Origin: Camellia lanceoleosa
Lineage: Eukaryota > Streptophyta > Magnoliopsida > Ericales > Theaceae
Length of the DNA: 64,000 bases
Assembly (NCBI GenBank): GCA_025200525.1
Contig: CM045767.1
Location: 118,914,021-118,978,020, forward strand
Direction: 5' to 3'
The notes beneath the pieces are model-generated. The model was not told where the DNA came from. It did no database searches and worked only from the letters and a program-made list of their open reading frames with translations. Below, in pieces: positions 37,131-49,299 of the stretch; positions within the stretch are counted from its first letter, which is position 1; every line of letters starts with the position of its first letter. Made by a program: the position numbers and the translations under genes.

Positions 37131-37800
37131 TAAACGTCCACGCAACTGCCAGACCAGTTAACCAGCGCACTCGCAGATCAGCACTCCACTATGCCGAGAT
37201 AGTGGCAGAAGAAATAGGAAACCTACTGAAGGCAGGAGCCATCAGAGAAGTGCACTATCCCAGATAGATTTCTAATACCATAGTAGTGCCAAAGAAGAAC
37301 GAAAAATGGTGTGTCTGCGTGGACTACAAAACAGTCAACAAGGCATGCCCAAAGGACAGCTTTCCCCTACCACGGATAGACCAACTGGTAGACCTGACGG
37401 CAGGACACAATCGACTTAGCTTCCTTGATGCGTACAGAGGTTACCATCAGATCGCTATGTATGAACCAGATTAGGAGATCACATCCTTTACAACGCCTAG
37501 AGAATTGTACTGTTACTAGGTCATGCTATTTGGCCTTAAAAACGCAGGGGCAACATTCCGACGAATGGTCACCAAGATGTTTGAACCATTGTTAGGTAGA
37601 ACAATGGAGGCTTACATCGATGACATGGTGGTCAAAAGCAAGAATGAGAACGACCATCTCAGGGACCTAGATGAAATGTTCCAGATTCTGAAGAAAAACA
37701 AGCTGCGCCTAAATGCATCCAAGTGTGCATTCGGCGTAGGATTAGACAAATTCCTAGGCTTTTTGGTGACCAATTGAGGTATAGAAGTAGACCATTCTCA
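37131..37800 (+). pseudogene. Reverse transcriptase of Tat element 2
   Basis: It copies element RNA into DNA in the virus-like particle. Motifs in order: AIREVHYP, VCVDYKTVNKACPKDSFPLP, LSFLDAYRGYHQI (first catalytic Asp), [20 protein letters not shown] (YIDD catalytic pair) and [10 protein letters not shown]. Stops at 37265, 37472, 37517 and 37776 each replace a Trp, Gln or Arg codon by one base. The catalytic residues themselves are retained. Confidence 0.92.
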
Positions 37801-38400
37801 GATCAAAGCAATCCAGGATCTTGAGAGGCCCAACACAATAAAAGAGGTGCAGGATCTCACTGGCCTAGTTGCCGCACTCAACCGGTTCATAAGTCGATCG
37901 TCAGACAAATGTCGACCATTCTTCCAAGCATTAAAAGCCAAGTTTGAGTGGGATGAGGAATGCGACCGTGCCCTAGAAAGCTTGAAAGAATACATGTCTT
38001 CTCCACCATTACTAGTAACCCCAGTACTTGGAGAAGAGCTCTTTTTGTATCTAGCGGTTTCACAGCACGCAGTCAGCGCAGTATTGATCAGAGCGGAAGG
38101 AATCCAACACCTGCCCATCTTCTATGTTAGCAAAACCTTGGTGGGGGCAGAAACCAGGGACCTACCATTGGAAAAGCTGGCTTTAGCCTTGACGATGGCC
38201 TCAAGGAAGCTGTCACATTACTTCCATGCCCACACCATAATCGTCTTAACGGTTTTTCCATTTAAAGCTTTGTTTGAGAGGGCGAACTTTTCTGGGCGAA
38301 TCTTGAAGTGGGCGGTAAAATTGGGACAATTTGATATCAAGTTCCAACCTAAAACCGCAATAAAAGCCTAAGCTTTGGCAGACTTTGTGGCAAAATTCAC
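37801..38400 (+). pseudogene. First RNase H of Tat element 2
   Basis: Connection domain and Gypsy-type RNase H (FEWDEECDRALESLKEYM, LYLAVSQHAVSAVLI, LPLEKLALALTMASRKLSHY, LGQFDIKFQPKTAIKA). The usual TDAS catalytic start is LAVS here, consistent with a structural rather than active domain. A second RNase H follows. A stop at 38369 replaces Gln in KAQALADF. Confidence 0.85.
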
Positions 38401-38689
38401 ACTAGGAAACCATCACATCTGCCTAGTTGACTTGACTGGCACAACAGGAATAGGGATGGAAAGTGCCGCAGGAAATGCGCAACCCCTAATTCAAGATACC
38501 CAACCACATTGCAAACCACACAGGCTAGAGGATCAGAAGGAAGGAATAAACCATGCCATTCCTAGTGAGGATTCATCCGCAAGCAAAAACTTGGGACAGT
38601 CAGATAGTGAAAAGGAAACCCTAACAGCAGGCAGGGACTTGGAAGAAAACATAAGCAACACGCATGACCCCAAGACATTATCCGACCCC

Positions 38690-39170
38690 TCCACTTGCTG
38701 GAAGCTATTTGTTGGAGAGATGTGGAAGCTCTTCGTGGATGGAGCATCCAATAGGCATGGTGCAGGACTTGGCATAATCCTCATCTCACCAGATGGCCTA
38801 ACAGTGGAACAAGCAGTCAACCTTGGCTTCCCAGCATCAAACAATGAGGCAGAGTACGAAGCACTCTTAGCAAGCCTAAAATCAGCACTCTTCATGCAGG
38901 CCACCGAGCTAATGGTTTACAGTGACTCCCAACTGGTAGTAAACCATATTTCAAGTGACTACGAGGCGAAAGATGAGATGATGGCTAAGTACCAAGAGTT
39001 AGTCAGAAGGGAAATCATGAAATTCGAAGTAGTGCGGATAGAGCAGATCGGCAAGGAAGAAAACAGTAGAGCAGATGAACTAGTAGCCTTTGCTTCGATG
39101 ACAGATACATCCATCCCACATCCATTATTGATCTACTTCTTACCAAGAACAAGCATTGAAGAGCCCTAAG
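38690..39170 (+). pseudogene. Archaeal-type second RNase H, the Tat hallmark
   Basis: Motifs [37 protein letters not shown] and [11 protein letters not shown] keep the Asp-Glu-Asp-Asp pattern of type 1 RNase H. A second, archaeal-like RNase H between the first RNase H and integrase is established for the Tat lineage and is the main basis for classing this element. It would remove RNA from the RNA-DNA hybrid. It lies in one frame, with a stop at 39167 just after the domain. Confidence 0.9.
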
Positions 39171-40444
39171 TAGCTGAGGTATGTTGCGCCGAACTAGGCC
39201 CTTCATGGATGGATCCCATTATAGTATTCTTAAAAGACGGCGTCCTACCTGAAGAGAAAAAAGAAGCCAACAAGATCAGAGCAAAGTCATAGCGATTTTG
39301 GCTCTCCCCATCAATGGCCTTGTACAAAAAGTCCTTCACAGGACTTTACTTGAAATGTGTCCATCCCAGCAAGATCGAAGCATTCTTGTTTGAGATACAC
39401 GAAGGCGTATGCGGAAGCCACCAAGGGGGAAGATCTTTGGCCTTCAGAACAATTTCACAAGGATATTGGTGGCCTTACATGCAAGCAGATTCAAAGAAGT
39501 ATGTGAAAAAGTGCAAGAAATGTCAGAAGTTCACACACCAAATACATCAACCAGCCAGAGAGCTTCTACCTTTAACTAGCCCATGGCCCTTCGCAATTTG
39601 GGGCTTGGACATAGTAGGACCACTTCCAATGGCACCCGGCAACAGAAAGTTCTTTCTCGCAGCAACAAACTACTTTACAAAGTGGGTGGAAGCAGAAGCA
39701 CTCGCCTCAATAAAGGAGAAGGATGTGAAGAAGTTCGTCTGGCAGAATATCATCACTCGGTTCAGCATACCCAAGGCTCTAATATCAAATAATGACACTC
39801 AGTTTGATGGAAAAATTTTTAGAGGCTTTTGTAAGGAGTACAAGATAGAATTCTACAACTCTACACCAGCATATCCCTAAGCAAATGGCCAAGCGGAACC
39901 ATCAAACAAATTCATCTTAGATGGATTGAAGAAAAGATTGGAGAAAGCAAAAGGCAAGTGGGCTGAGGAGCTCCTTCATGTTTTATGGGCTTACCGTACC
40001 ACACATCGGCGGTCTACTGGAGAAACACCTTTTTCCTTGGCCTATGGCATGGAAGCAGTAATCCCACTGGAAGTTGGCCTCCCCACTATTAGAAGTGAAA
40101 ATTTTGACCCAAACTTAAATGGAGAAGCCATAGCATTGGAGCTCGACCTTGCAGAAGAAAGAAGAGAAAGAGCACTAGTTCACATCGCCTCATACCAGCA
40201 AGAGCTATCCAAAAAATATAACAAGACAGTACATCCGAGGCAATTCAAGATTGGAGATTAGGTACTGCGCAAAGTAATGGGAAACACTCTGGTACCCGGA
40301 GATGGCAAGTTAGGGCCTAATTGGGAAGGACCTTACAAAATGGTTAGATTAGCAGGAAAAGAGGCATATCACTTGGAAGATGGAGATAGCAAGGCCATTC
40401 CCAGGCCATAGAACACTGCCAATCTCAAACTATTTTATTTTTAG
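39171..40444 (+). pseudogene. Integrase of Tat element 2
   Basis: It inserts element DNA into the genome. The zinc-binding region has HEGVCGSHQGGR and CKKCQKF. The core has GLDIVGP, LISNNDTQFDG and NGQAEPSNK. The second catalytic Asp, present as SDNGTQFD in the other Tat element, is Asn here. The C-terminal region (WEGPYKMVRLAG, YHLEDGD) follows. Stops lie at 39290, 39878, 40259 and 40409, and the natural terminator is TAG at 40442-40444. No chromodomain is seen. Confidence 0.9.
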
Positions 40445-40559
40445 TTTTTTTTTTCATTAAAATACTTGTAGTTTTTCTTTTTCAATAAAACAAGTAGTTC
40501 CCTTTTTCAGTATAATTGTTTTCTTTTGTAAAAGTAGTTTTGGTGAGCTAGGGGCAATG

Positions 40560-41245
40560 AAAGCAGAGTTGGCCGAAAAAACCAACACTTGGCTCTAAGT
40601 TGGCAGGAATAACCAACTTTTAGCTCTCTTTAGCCAAGATCAGGATCTAGGCTAAAGAGGTTGGCTGGAAAAACCAGCACTTGGCTCTAAGTTGGCAGGA
40701 ATAACCAACTTTGAGCCCTCTTCAGCCAAGATCAGGATCTAGGCTGAAGAAGTTTGGCAGGAATAACCAAATACTTTGGTTCTAACTTGGTAGGAATAAC
40801 CAACTTTGAGCTATCTTCAGCCAAGATCAGGATCTAGGCTGAAGAAGTTGGCAGGAATAACCAACTTTTAGTACTCTTCAATCGAGATGAGGATCTAGGC
40901 TGAAGAATAGTTGGCTGGAATAACCAACTTTAAGTACTCTTTAGCCAAGATGAGGATCTAGGCTGAAGAGTGGTTGGCTGGAATAACCAACTTTAAGTAC
41001 TCTTCAGCCGAGAGAGGATGTAGGCTGAATAGTGGTTGGCTGAAATAACCAACTTTAAGTACTCTTCAGCCGAGATAAGGATCTAGGCTGAAGAATGGTT
41101 GGCTGGAATAACCAACTTTAAGTACTCTTCAGTCGAGATGAGGATCTAGGCTGAAGAGTGGTTGGCTGGAATAACCAACTTTAAGTACTTTTCAACCGAG
41201 ATAAGGATCCAAGTTGAAGATGTTGGCAGGTATGACCAAACAGAT
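40560..41245 (+). repeat. Hairpin tandem array of Tat element 2
   Basis: About nine units. The first three are roughly 90-95 bp and the last six about 63 bp. Each unit contains two inverted repeats: GTTGGCTGGAATAACCAAC and AGCCGAGATAAGGATCTAGG plus CT. The longer units contain the first hairpin twice. The array separates the end of pol from the end of the opposite-strand gene. Confidence 0.88.
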
Positions 41246-42125
41246 TACAAGGTTAAGACCGAGATGGGTATCTCGGCCAGAAAATGTTATAGTGAATACA
41301 AATCATAGTAGAAAATAAATGCATGGAGTAAACCGAGGAAAACAAAAGAAGATTTCATTCAAAATTCAAGCCAAAGTTACAAGAAGTGGGACTTTAGCCC
41401 AGTTACACATTCTTTCCAAGAGTAGAAAGAAAAAAAAAATAGGATTAAGCAAAAAGGTCATCGAGATCCGCATCCAGATCAACTCGAACCTCGGTTTCAA
41501 CAGGTAGCTCAGTCACATTTTCAACCAAGTCTTTCACCGGTGGCTCCACCCGAGCTGACTGAATAACGGGATCATTGGCGACGATCGGAGCGTTGTTGGG
41601 TTCAGGAGATGCTTTTTCTTTCTCAATTTCAAGAAATTTTTGTTGAATGGCATTTGCATACTCCGCCATATAGCTCGGTATGAAATGTGGATGAGGGTTC
41701 CGGAAGACCTCAGTCCCCTGGCCATGGTTGAGCTTCGCCACAGGTGCCTTCCATCCACACTTGAAAAAAATGTCTTTAGCAGCCTCACACTGCACGATGT
41801 ATGTGGTTTTGCCTTCCTTGTAGCCGCGGTTTTTTGCGTCTTCCATTTTCTTCTCCAACTCCGTTATCTCGGCGTTCTTCTTCTTCTCAACCTTAGCAAG
41901 CTCACACAGATAACGGTCCTTTAGCTCAGTCAAGGCCTTTTGTTTGTCCGCCTCCGCCGAATCTACTAGCCCGGTGAGTCGGGCGACTTCTGATTGCAGC
42001 TCGGCCATTTTTTGCTTAGCTTCGTTTAGCTCGGCCGTCTTGCTATCGGCCTCAGCCACGGCTAGCCTTGTTGTCTTGCACAGTTCCAGCACACGCTTAT
42101 GTGCAATGTGGTTTTTCTACATGGC

Positions 42126-42210
42126 CTGCAAAAGGGCAGTAAACAATTTTGAATAAAAACTGAGCAAACATATGATATAAATTGAAAACATGGTTAGAAG
42201 GAGCACTTAC
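42126..42210 (-). other. Second coding intron of the opposite-strand gene
   Basis: An 85-bp AT-rich intron, in gene sense GTAAGTGCTCC… to …CCCTTTTGCAG, in the same codon as in element 1. Confidence 0.75.
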
Positions 42211-42869
42211 CAGCACCATTGACTTCGTCGCCGACCGGATGGCCTTTAGCTCGATCAAATGGTCATGGTGTTCCATGTCAGAGGGCAAGCACACACTCCT
42301 AGCCAGGTTAAAGGCGAGTGTATGATCTTTGTCTGCTACAACTGAATCTGTCTTTTGTATAGCTCAGTTCCTAAATGTAAGTTTTGTGGCCCAATCAAAA
42401 GAGTTAGCCCGGTCGGAACGTACGGGCTCTGGGTTTGGCGAAGTGATTTGTGGAAGCACGATTTCATCCTCGTCAACAAGGCATGGCTCGGTCGTGGAAG
42501 TCTGAGCGCGCTTGCTTGGCCGAGATGATAAAGGCTGGGCAGTTGGAAGGGCTACCATGGCCTCTTGTGATTGGTCAGCTTGTGGTACCTCAACTTGATT
42601 TGTTTCGGTGATGAGGGCCCTAACTGCTGTCTTCTTGGCCATTTCTTGTTCCACTGTTAATGGAATGAGGTTGATTTGGGAAAGGGTTGGATCAGGTTCT
42701 GGTGATGGCTTTAAAAGGAAATCTGTTACCCTAGTCTTCCTCCTGCTTCTGTATCTATATGTCAGCTCAAAGTTAAGTAGCTCGGCCCAACCTTGATCAC
42801 GGTATCGTAATGCGGCGCGAAGGGCGTCTAGGTTGGGGTAACTGTACTGCGACTTTAGATGGTTTAAAT

Positions 42870-42965
42870 CTGCATGAAGGAAAAAAAAAAAAAAACAATG
42901 GTTAGCACGGTGCAAAACTTGTAAACGGAGTAAAGAATGCACAGAGTGAGCCGAGATATTTATAC
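42870..42965 (-). other. First coding intron of the opposite-strand gene
   Basis: A 96-bp intron, in gene sense GTATAAATA… to …CTTCATGCAG, with a long T-run before the acceptor. Element 1 has the equivalent at 9384-9456 with a mutated donor. Confidence 0.7.
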
Positions 42966-43743
42966 CTGCTACTCCTTTATCCCAGTTAATTCGGTCGCCC
43001 GGGATCTGGGCCTCCTGGTCTTCAAAGTTGCCCGAAACCCAGAAAAAATCATCTTCATTTACATCTTTGTCTGGTGTATTTTTAATTATTTTCTCTCGGT
43101 GGTGTCTTATTCTTAAGTAATACACCCAGCTGTCTTCATTCTGGCCAAGAGAGTATTGGTGAAATAGCTCGGCTAAATCGAGGTTGAGGCCAAGCCGGCA
43201 GTTTAGCTCGGTGATGCCATTTATTATTCAGTACGAATTTGTGGAAAGCTTGGTAAGGCAAAGTCTTCTTTGTCTGAGGAATTCACAAAGAATAGGCTGT
43301 ACAGGGAATCGGAGTCCGGTTTCTACAATAGAAAGGAGGGTGAAGGGAACGAAGCCCGATTTTCCCCAAGGAGTGGTGTCTAGTTCGGCTAAACTAAGAT
43401 GGACATCATCAGGGATGTTGTAGTCCCTTCGGAACTCAGCCATAGCCTATGGAGAGTTTACTAAGAATCTATATTTACCCATGTGGACTTAAAATAGGAA
43501 TAAATTAGCTCGGTGTGGAGATGGTGTTGAGTATCTCGGTTGAAGCGTTCAAAGGAGTGCTTGGCTAGCCTAAGTTAGTTTGCAAAGTGAAAAGGAAAAA
43601 TGTTAAGCACAGATCGTTGGATCGTGCTAAAAGAAACAAAGGCAAAATAAATAGAATCCTAGCTCGGCTACGTGGAATACTATATGTTCTTAGCTCGGTT
43701 GAAGCGAATGACTTTAGCTCGGTTAAAGTGGAACGAGAGGTTC

Positions 43744-46401
43744 TGTCATGACACGAACTCGCCCCTATGGGTTAAGGACATAACCGGCCATTAATCTTGA
43801 GATTACCTACGGCCTTAAACCAAAACAGACATAACTCATCACAGTAAAGGGGCCAAACGGAAGCAGAAATTTAAAACTTTGTCCATAGAGCCGTGCTTAT
43901 ATGCACATCAAAACAAACCGTACATATGTACGTTAATAACTCACAAACGAAATATAGTACCAGAAGGTTCTGTACAGACAGGATCATCCAACTAAGTCAT
44001 CCCATGAAACTATATACAGACATAATCAAAAACTTCGCCAATATGAAAAAATATAAATACATAACAGAAGGGCGAAGACGATCTCGTGCGTGAGACACAA
44101 GGGTTGACTCTCCAAAAACCTTTGTTATTCCTCACAGATTTCACTGGGGCTGGGTTTGGACTTCTCTTGGCTCACCTACAAACACATGAATGAGCGTAAG
44201 CGATAGCCCAGTGAATAATATCCAATACAGAAATTACATAACAATGTAGAACAACATGTTCCAAACGGCCTTGGGCGCAATCCATATTTCTATTTAACAG
44301 ATATATATAACTATACAAAATACAAATCAAGTGACTGTAGTTTCAAACATTTTGGCCCTTGGCCCCTTCAGATTTCCATTCATGTCAAAACGGCCTTCGG
44401 CCCATTCATTTATGTCAAAACGGCCTTCGGCCCGTTCATTTTTATCAAAATGGCCTTCGGCCCATTCGTTTACGTCAAAACGGTCTTCGGCCCACACACT
44501 CGTGTCAAAACGGCCTTCAGCCCACTCATTCATGTCAAAACAACCTTAGGTCCATTCACATATGTCAAAATGACCTTCGATTCACTCATTTCTATCAAAA
44601 CGACCTTCGATCCATTCATTTGTATCAAAACGACCTTAGGTCCATTCACCCGTTCATGTCAAACTGGCTCTTAGGCCTTTTCAAACTTTTATATCAAACT
44701 GGCTCATAGGCCTTTCATTTCAAACTGGCTCGTAGGCCTTTCATTTCAAACTGGCTCATAGGCCTTTCATATCAAACTGGCTCATAGGCCTTTCATATTA
44801 AATTGGCTCATAGGCCTTTCATATCAAACTGTGTCTACCATTCAAATTAATGAACTTTACAAACTTACATAGAAGTAGCAATTGGACAATAACATATGTC
44901 AGATATTACTCGCAGTGATCGGTTGATTAGTTTGCCCTCGAACTCGACCCTACACATGCCATGAACATACAAGGGTCACTAACAATTCAATCCGTTCAAA
45001 ATTCACATTTTCCTTTTTAGGCTTCATTCTTATCTCTTTAACTCATTTACAATGCTTAACATATGCCTAAGAGTGCTTGCAAGTGAAAAAGAACGGAAAA
45101 CGAAACACAGAATGCGTAGACAAAATCTCAGAAAACAGGGTCCTCGCTTGAGCATGTACTTTCCCGCTCGAGCGAGCCCTATAGGCCTGCAAAAGTGCTG
45201 GTTGCATCAAAAATACGCTTGAGCATTAAATAGGGCGCTCGAGCGGAAAGCCTGTCAAAATAGCTCCCCCACTCGAGCGGACATCAAGCCTGCAAAAAGT
45301 AATGGAAGCACGCATTTCCCGCTCGAGCGGCAGGTTCCCCGCTCGAGCGGACCTCAAAATTCTAGAAAACCTAGAATTGTGTTCTTGAGCTTCATTTCGA
45401 CTTTCAACCAACAATTTATACATGTTATGGCTCAAATTGCTCATAGACACGTACTAACATGGTACAAGCATAATTTACAACATATTGAAGCTCAATTTCA
45501 TAATTTATTTGCATGCATGTCCCAAAATATCACAACCTCATCACCAACATGCTCAAATTCAAACATTCAAGACTTATACTCCCATGATTTGTACATGCAT
45601 GCCCTTTTTGACTTCATATTCACTTCAAATAATGCAATTAGTGCTCATTTCCATAAAATTTAACAAAGACATGCTTGCATGTGGAATTACACTACCAATC
45701 TTTCACAATTTCACAAATTACATGCTAGATTTGTGATTTCATGGGAGTTCATTACATGCATGCATATATCAAGCCTCAATTTCAACAAAATGAACTCAAA
45801 TCATGATCTTGATCACAAACAACCCTTGAACACACAAGATTACACATTAAACTCATGAATTCAAGAATCAATGCTTACCTAGAGGCTCAATTCTCTCAAT
45901 TTATGGTCCAATTTAGAGTTGGCCTTCAAATTCCAAGCCTTCAAAATCAAACTCTCAATTTCTTTCACCCTCTCCTTCTTAGCCGACCCTTTCTCCTTCT
46001 TTGAGTCCAAAACTCAGCCAAAATGCACTAAGGGAAGAAATTTGAGGGTGTAGATTCTTTACAACATAACCCACTAACTATTATTTAATAATATTAAATA
46101 GTTGGGCACTAAATCATCAATATTAATCTGATTAATTTGATCCAAATCAATTTTCAATTAAATTTCACCGTAGGCTCTAAAAATTATGCTAATCACAATG
46201 GCGCAATTAATTTTGGGTTCCGTAGCCGATAAAGCCTTCAATTTAATTTCCAAAGTAGATAATCAAACAGATATCCCTACGGTGAACAGATAGAAATTTA
46301 AAACCACATATTTTCACATAATGGCACACAAAATTATATTAACCACATAATCATACTCATTTTAAGGACCAATTAACGTATTACGAAACAGGGGTATTAC
46401 A
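43744..46401 (-). repeat. 3' LTR of the nested element
   Basis: This 2,658-bp partner is 55 bp longer, mainly because the internal arrays at 44380-44650 and 44680-44830 have extra units. The CGCTCGAGCG-like palindromes at 45140-45355 show several CG-to-TG changes. Confidence 0.92.
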
Positions 46402-46420
46402 GTCTTCCCCCCTTTAGGAA
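46402..46420 (-). promoter_or_regulatory. Polypurine tract of the nested element
   Basis: TAAAGGGGGGAAGAC in element sense directly precedes the 3' LTR. Confidence 0.8.
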
Positions 46421-46559
46421 GTTTGGTCCTCCAAACTTAATTTACTTTTAGTCAAAAACAATTCGGAGTACTTTTATTCAACGGTTCCAATTTTCTCGAT
46501 AGTCAATTGTTCCATCTCTAGATCAAGCAACACTCTGTTTTCGATCAGTCAGAGACTTA

Positions 46560-47120
46560 CCTTTCCCGCCATACTAGGCTTGTATGGTGCCAAGCGAAAC
46601 TAGAGTGTGAGCTGTTATTGTAAGCAAAGTCTGACAACGATGGATAGATTTTTCCAATTTCTAGAAAATCTAAAGCATACATTTGGAGCATTTCTCCAAG
46701 AATCCAAAAAGTTCTTTTTGATTATACATCAATTTGCGGACGAAAAGCAGTGCCGAACCATAATTCAGTTCCCATTGCCTCTTGAAGGCTTGTCAGAATT
46801 CAAACACATTTCAGAATTTCTGTCTAAACAATAGACACTGGGACCCCATACAAACAAACAACCTTATTGATGTAAACAGTGGCTAGTCTACTAGCATCAT
46901 ACGAAAATGTCACAGGGAGGAAACGAGCAAATTCAGTAATTCCACATACAACAACCCAAACGGGATTTACACCTTGAGTGCTCAAGGTAACCCCACAATG
47001 AGATTCGTAGTCACATATCCTATTTCCATTCCGAAATAGAAAGAAGTTGAAGTAGTTCTGTCACTATTTGATATTCGACTTCAACCTGTTGGCACCGAAA
47101 AATATTTAGACACAAATTCA
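46560..47120 (-). pseudogene. Integrase relic of the nested element
   Basis: Translation in mixed frames gives CQQVEVEYQ, ISEWK, LIVGLP, then LFVCMGSQ and, nearer the LTR, WKNLSIVVRLCLQ and FRLAPYKPSMAGK. These correspond in order to the zinc-binding end, the catalytic core and the 'W…L…A YN…G…P…L YG' end of Gypsy integrases. Multiple stops and shifts are present. Downstream, the translated GGP…FLKGG-like words match the usual end of such polyproteins. Confidence 0.7.
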
Positions 47121-49294
47121 CTAATTGCCCTCTTCATGGTAGGTCACCAACAAATTTATTTCAGATGTCAGCTAACTTTATCACAGAAGTTCGGTCTATT
47201 CCCTTGTTACAAAAGTTCAATTCATTCTTCAATAATTCCACAATTCACAATCCGATCCAGTATTTAGTTTAACGACTCCTCACAGTTATCCAAGGTCAAT
47301 CAAAAGTTTCTAGGAATTCAAGGTGGATCCGGACATTGATCCCCGAGTCAACTAGGATAATGACAAAGCAATCAACCACACGACATACGTAACTCATATA
47401 CCCCCATAGTACCAATTGTAAAGCACAATAACACCAATGCAGTCCATTTCTAACATAATACACGTGTTCTCAATTCGTTCAACAGTTTACAGTTTACAGT
47501 TTCCAATTCAGTTCAGTATTTAATTCTCTGTTCCATCGAGTCTCCCCACATTATCTGATAGTCGTCAAGAGCATAAGGCAATTCATATACTAATCCCCAT
47601 GGCGTCAAAGGTAATACTAAAACAATCAATCACGTGTTAAACACAATTTACACATCCTCAAAGCCCCAATTACAGGATACAATGGCACTAAGCAGTTATT
47701 TACACAAGGCGTACTGAATTCACACACTTTTGGATAATCAAGATTTTTCAAAGCTTCTTGGATGTTAATAACATCCACATAATACCAAAGGATGACATTC
47801 CGGACAAAACAAAGGAATAATCGCCTCGGAATCAAAGCACACCCGTTCACGACCGTCGGTGGCCGACCCGAGATCGATTAGACAAACCCACCCGTACAAG
47901 ACCGTCGGTGGCAAAAGAGGTATCTCAACAAAAGTGCTACATAGGCTTAGCGTCCCCTAGCACGAAAGGACGTCCCATGAATGTCATCAAAACAAACATA
48001 ATACCACTCATTATAACCTGGTTTCCCGAAATCCGATAACACTGAAGCAAACACATGAAACAAATTCTGATTAACGGAGGATAAATATTCAATACAGTTT
48101 ACAATCAAGTCAATCTGTTGTCATCGGTTTCCATAGCGTCAAATAGGCAAGAATATGATAACACACTACCCAATCACGGGATTTGTATAATTCTATTCCT
48201 TTATAGCACATATGTCTCAATAGTTGGAGGTTGGTTCTCAATGGTATTATGGTTAGATCAATCTGTTGATAGCCCACAAAAGGTCTTTCAAATAAGTCAA
48301 GTATTCCAAACGGATTCAAGTTTTTGGTCTATCAGTTTTTCTGCCGAGAATAATCTGGCTATTATTCATGAACAATTCTTAATCCCCTTTAACAAAATCA
48401 AATTAGATAGGGGGTCTTATCGATCAATCCAAGCAAGGGTCTTGTTAGATTACATCAAACAAAGGTCCTATGGAATTATATCCAATAAGGGTTCTATCAG
48501 GCCAAATCGAACAAAGGTTCTATCGGATCGAATCAGATAAAAGTTTTCTCAAATGGGGTACATTCGGTTCTGTAAGGCTCACTTCGTTTGTTTAGGCACA
48601 TGGCTGATAGTTTCACAACTGTCCTAAGTTTATCAGTCTCAAATTCATATCAAAATTATTCGTCACAATTGCTCATATCAAAGCATTTCAAGTTATGTAC
48701 AATATAGCATTGACTACATAAATTCGGGGGTAGTTGCATAGATATGCAGTTATTCAGATCAGGAGGTATGTTTTAAAAAATACAGCAATCCCCAAACAAG
48801 TCTTATATACAGGCACATGGTGCACAGTAACACATTAAACAGAGTTCCTCGGTTGTACATAAGATAGGGTCTGTTACTCAAAAGTTCCAAATTGGTCACA
48901 AAATGTAGGTTTATGAGTCGAGCCCAGTGTAGTCACGTAATCTAGTCAACTTTCTACCAATCAAAATACATGGCTCACAATTATAGAGTTCATCATTTAG
49001 GGTGCTCAACTCGGTCACAGAATCATACTTCTAGTGGTTTAGTCATTGAAACAGTAATATAACAATTCACCCTAAGCATAGGTTCAGATGTACATGTGCA
49101 TGTGCAGAGTTAATTGATATCCCAATACGTATTTCACAAATTTCCCAAATGGAGTATACATGTTCAATAAATACAGTCTCAATCTTGTGGGTCTGACCAA
49201 TCCGAATACACAGGCAACGAATATGAAAGGACATGTTGACCCAAATCAAACAAAACCCCAAACAAAGATGTACACATGCACTAATTCAGAATCA
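47121..49294 (-). other. Decayed internal region of the nested element
   Basis: No conserved pol motif could be read on either strand. It holds two copies of a GACCGTCGGTGGC segment (47853 and 47900) and several degenerate repeats with GGTTCTATC/GGGTCTTAT words at 48400-48540. Protease and RT probably once occupied this stretch. Confidence 0.5.
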
Positions 49295-49299
49295 ATCAC

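Larger units (their letters stand above)
41445..43443 (-). pseudogene. Opposite-strand spliced gene of Tat element 2
   Basis: Three coding exons: 43443-42966, 42869-42211 and 42125-41445. Together they are 1,818 bp, exactly 606 codons, which supports the splice model. The N-terminal region (FRRDYNIPDDVHLSLAELD, GLRFPVQPILCEFLRQRRLC, LAELFHQYSLGQNEDSWVYY) resembles the plant 'putative gypsy type transposon' domain (PF04195). A Ser/Pro-rich linker, a Lys/Glu/Ala coiled coil (exon 3) and an acidic tail (DLDADLDDLFA) follow. Function is unknown. Stops at about 43228 and 42364 make this copy dead. An in-frame upstream ATG at 43480-43482 is followed by a stop at 43447, so translation may once have begun there. 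Confidence 0.8.

Noticed and set aside
41445..43443. The coiled-coil ORFs as an ordinary host gene
   Set aside because: The same gene lies at the same place in both Tat elements, so it is element-borne.
44327..44709. Repetitive small ORFs in several frames
   Set aside because: They come from the 30-bp LTR array and recur at 54846-55194 in the partner LTR.
48118..48540. 140-residue ORF on the plus strand
   Set aside because: It is antisense to the decayed pol region, has no recognised motif and contains repeat words.
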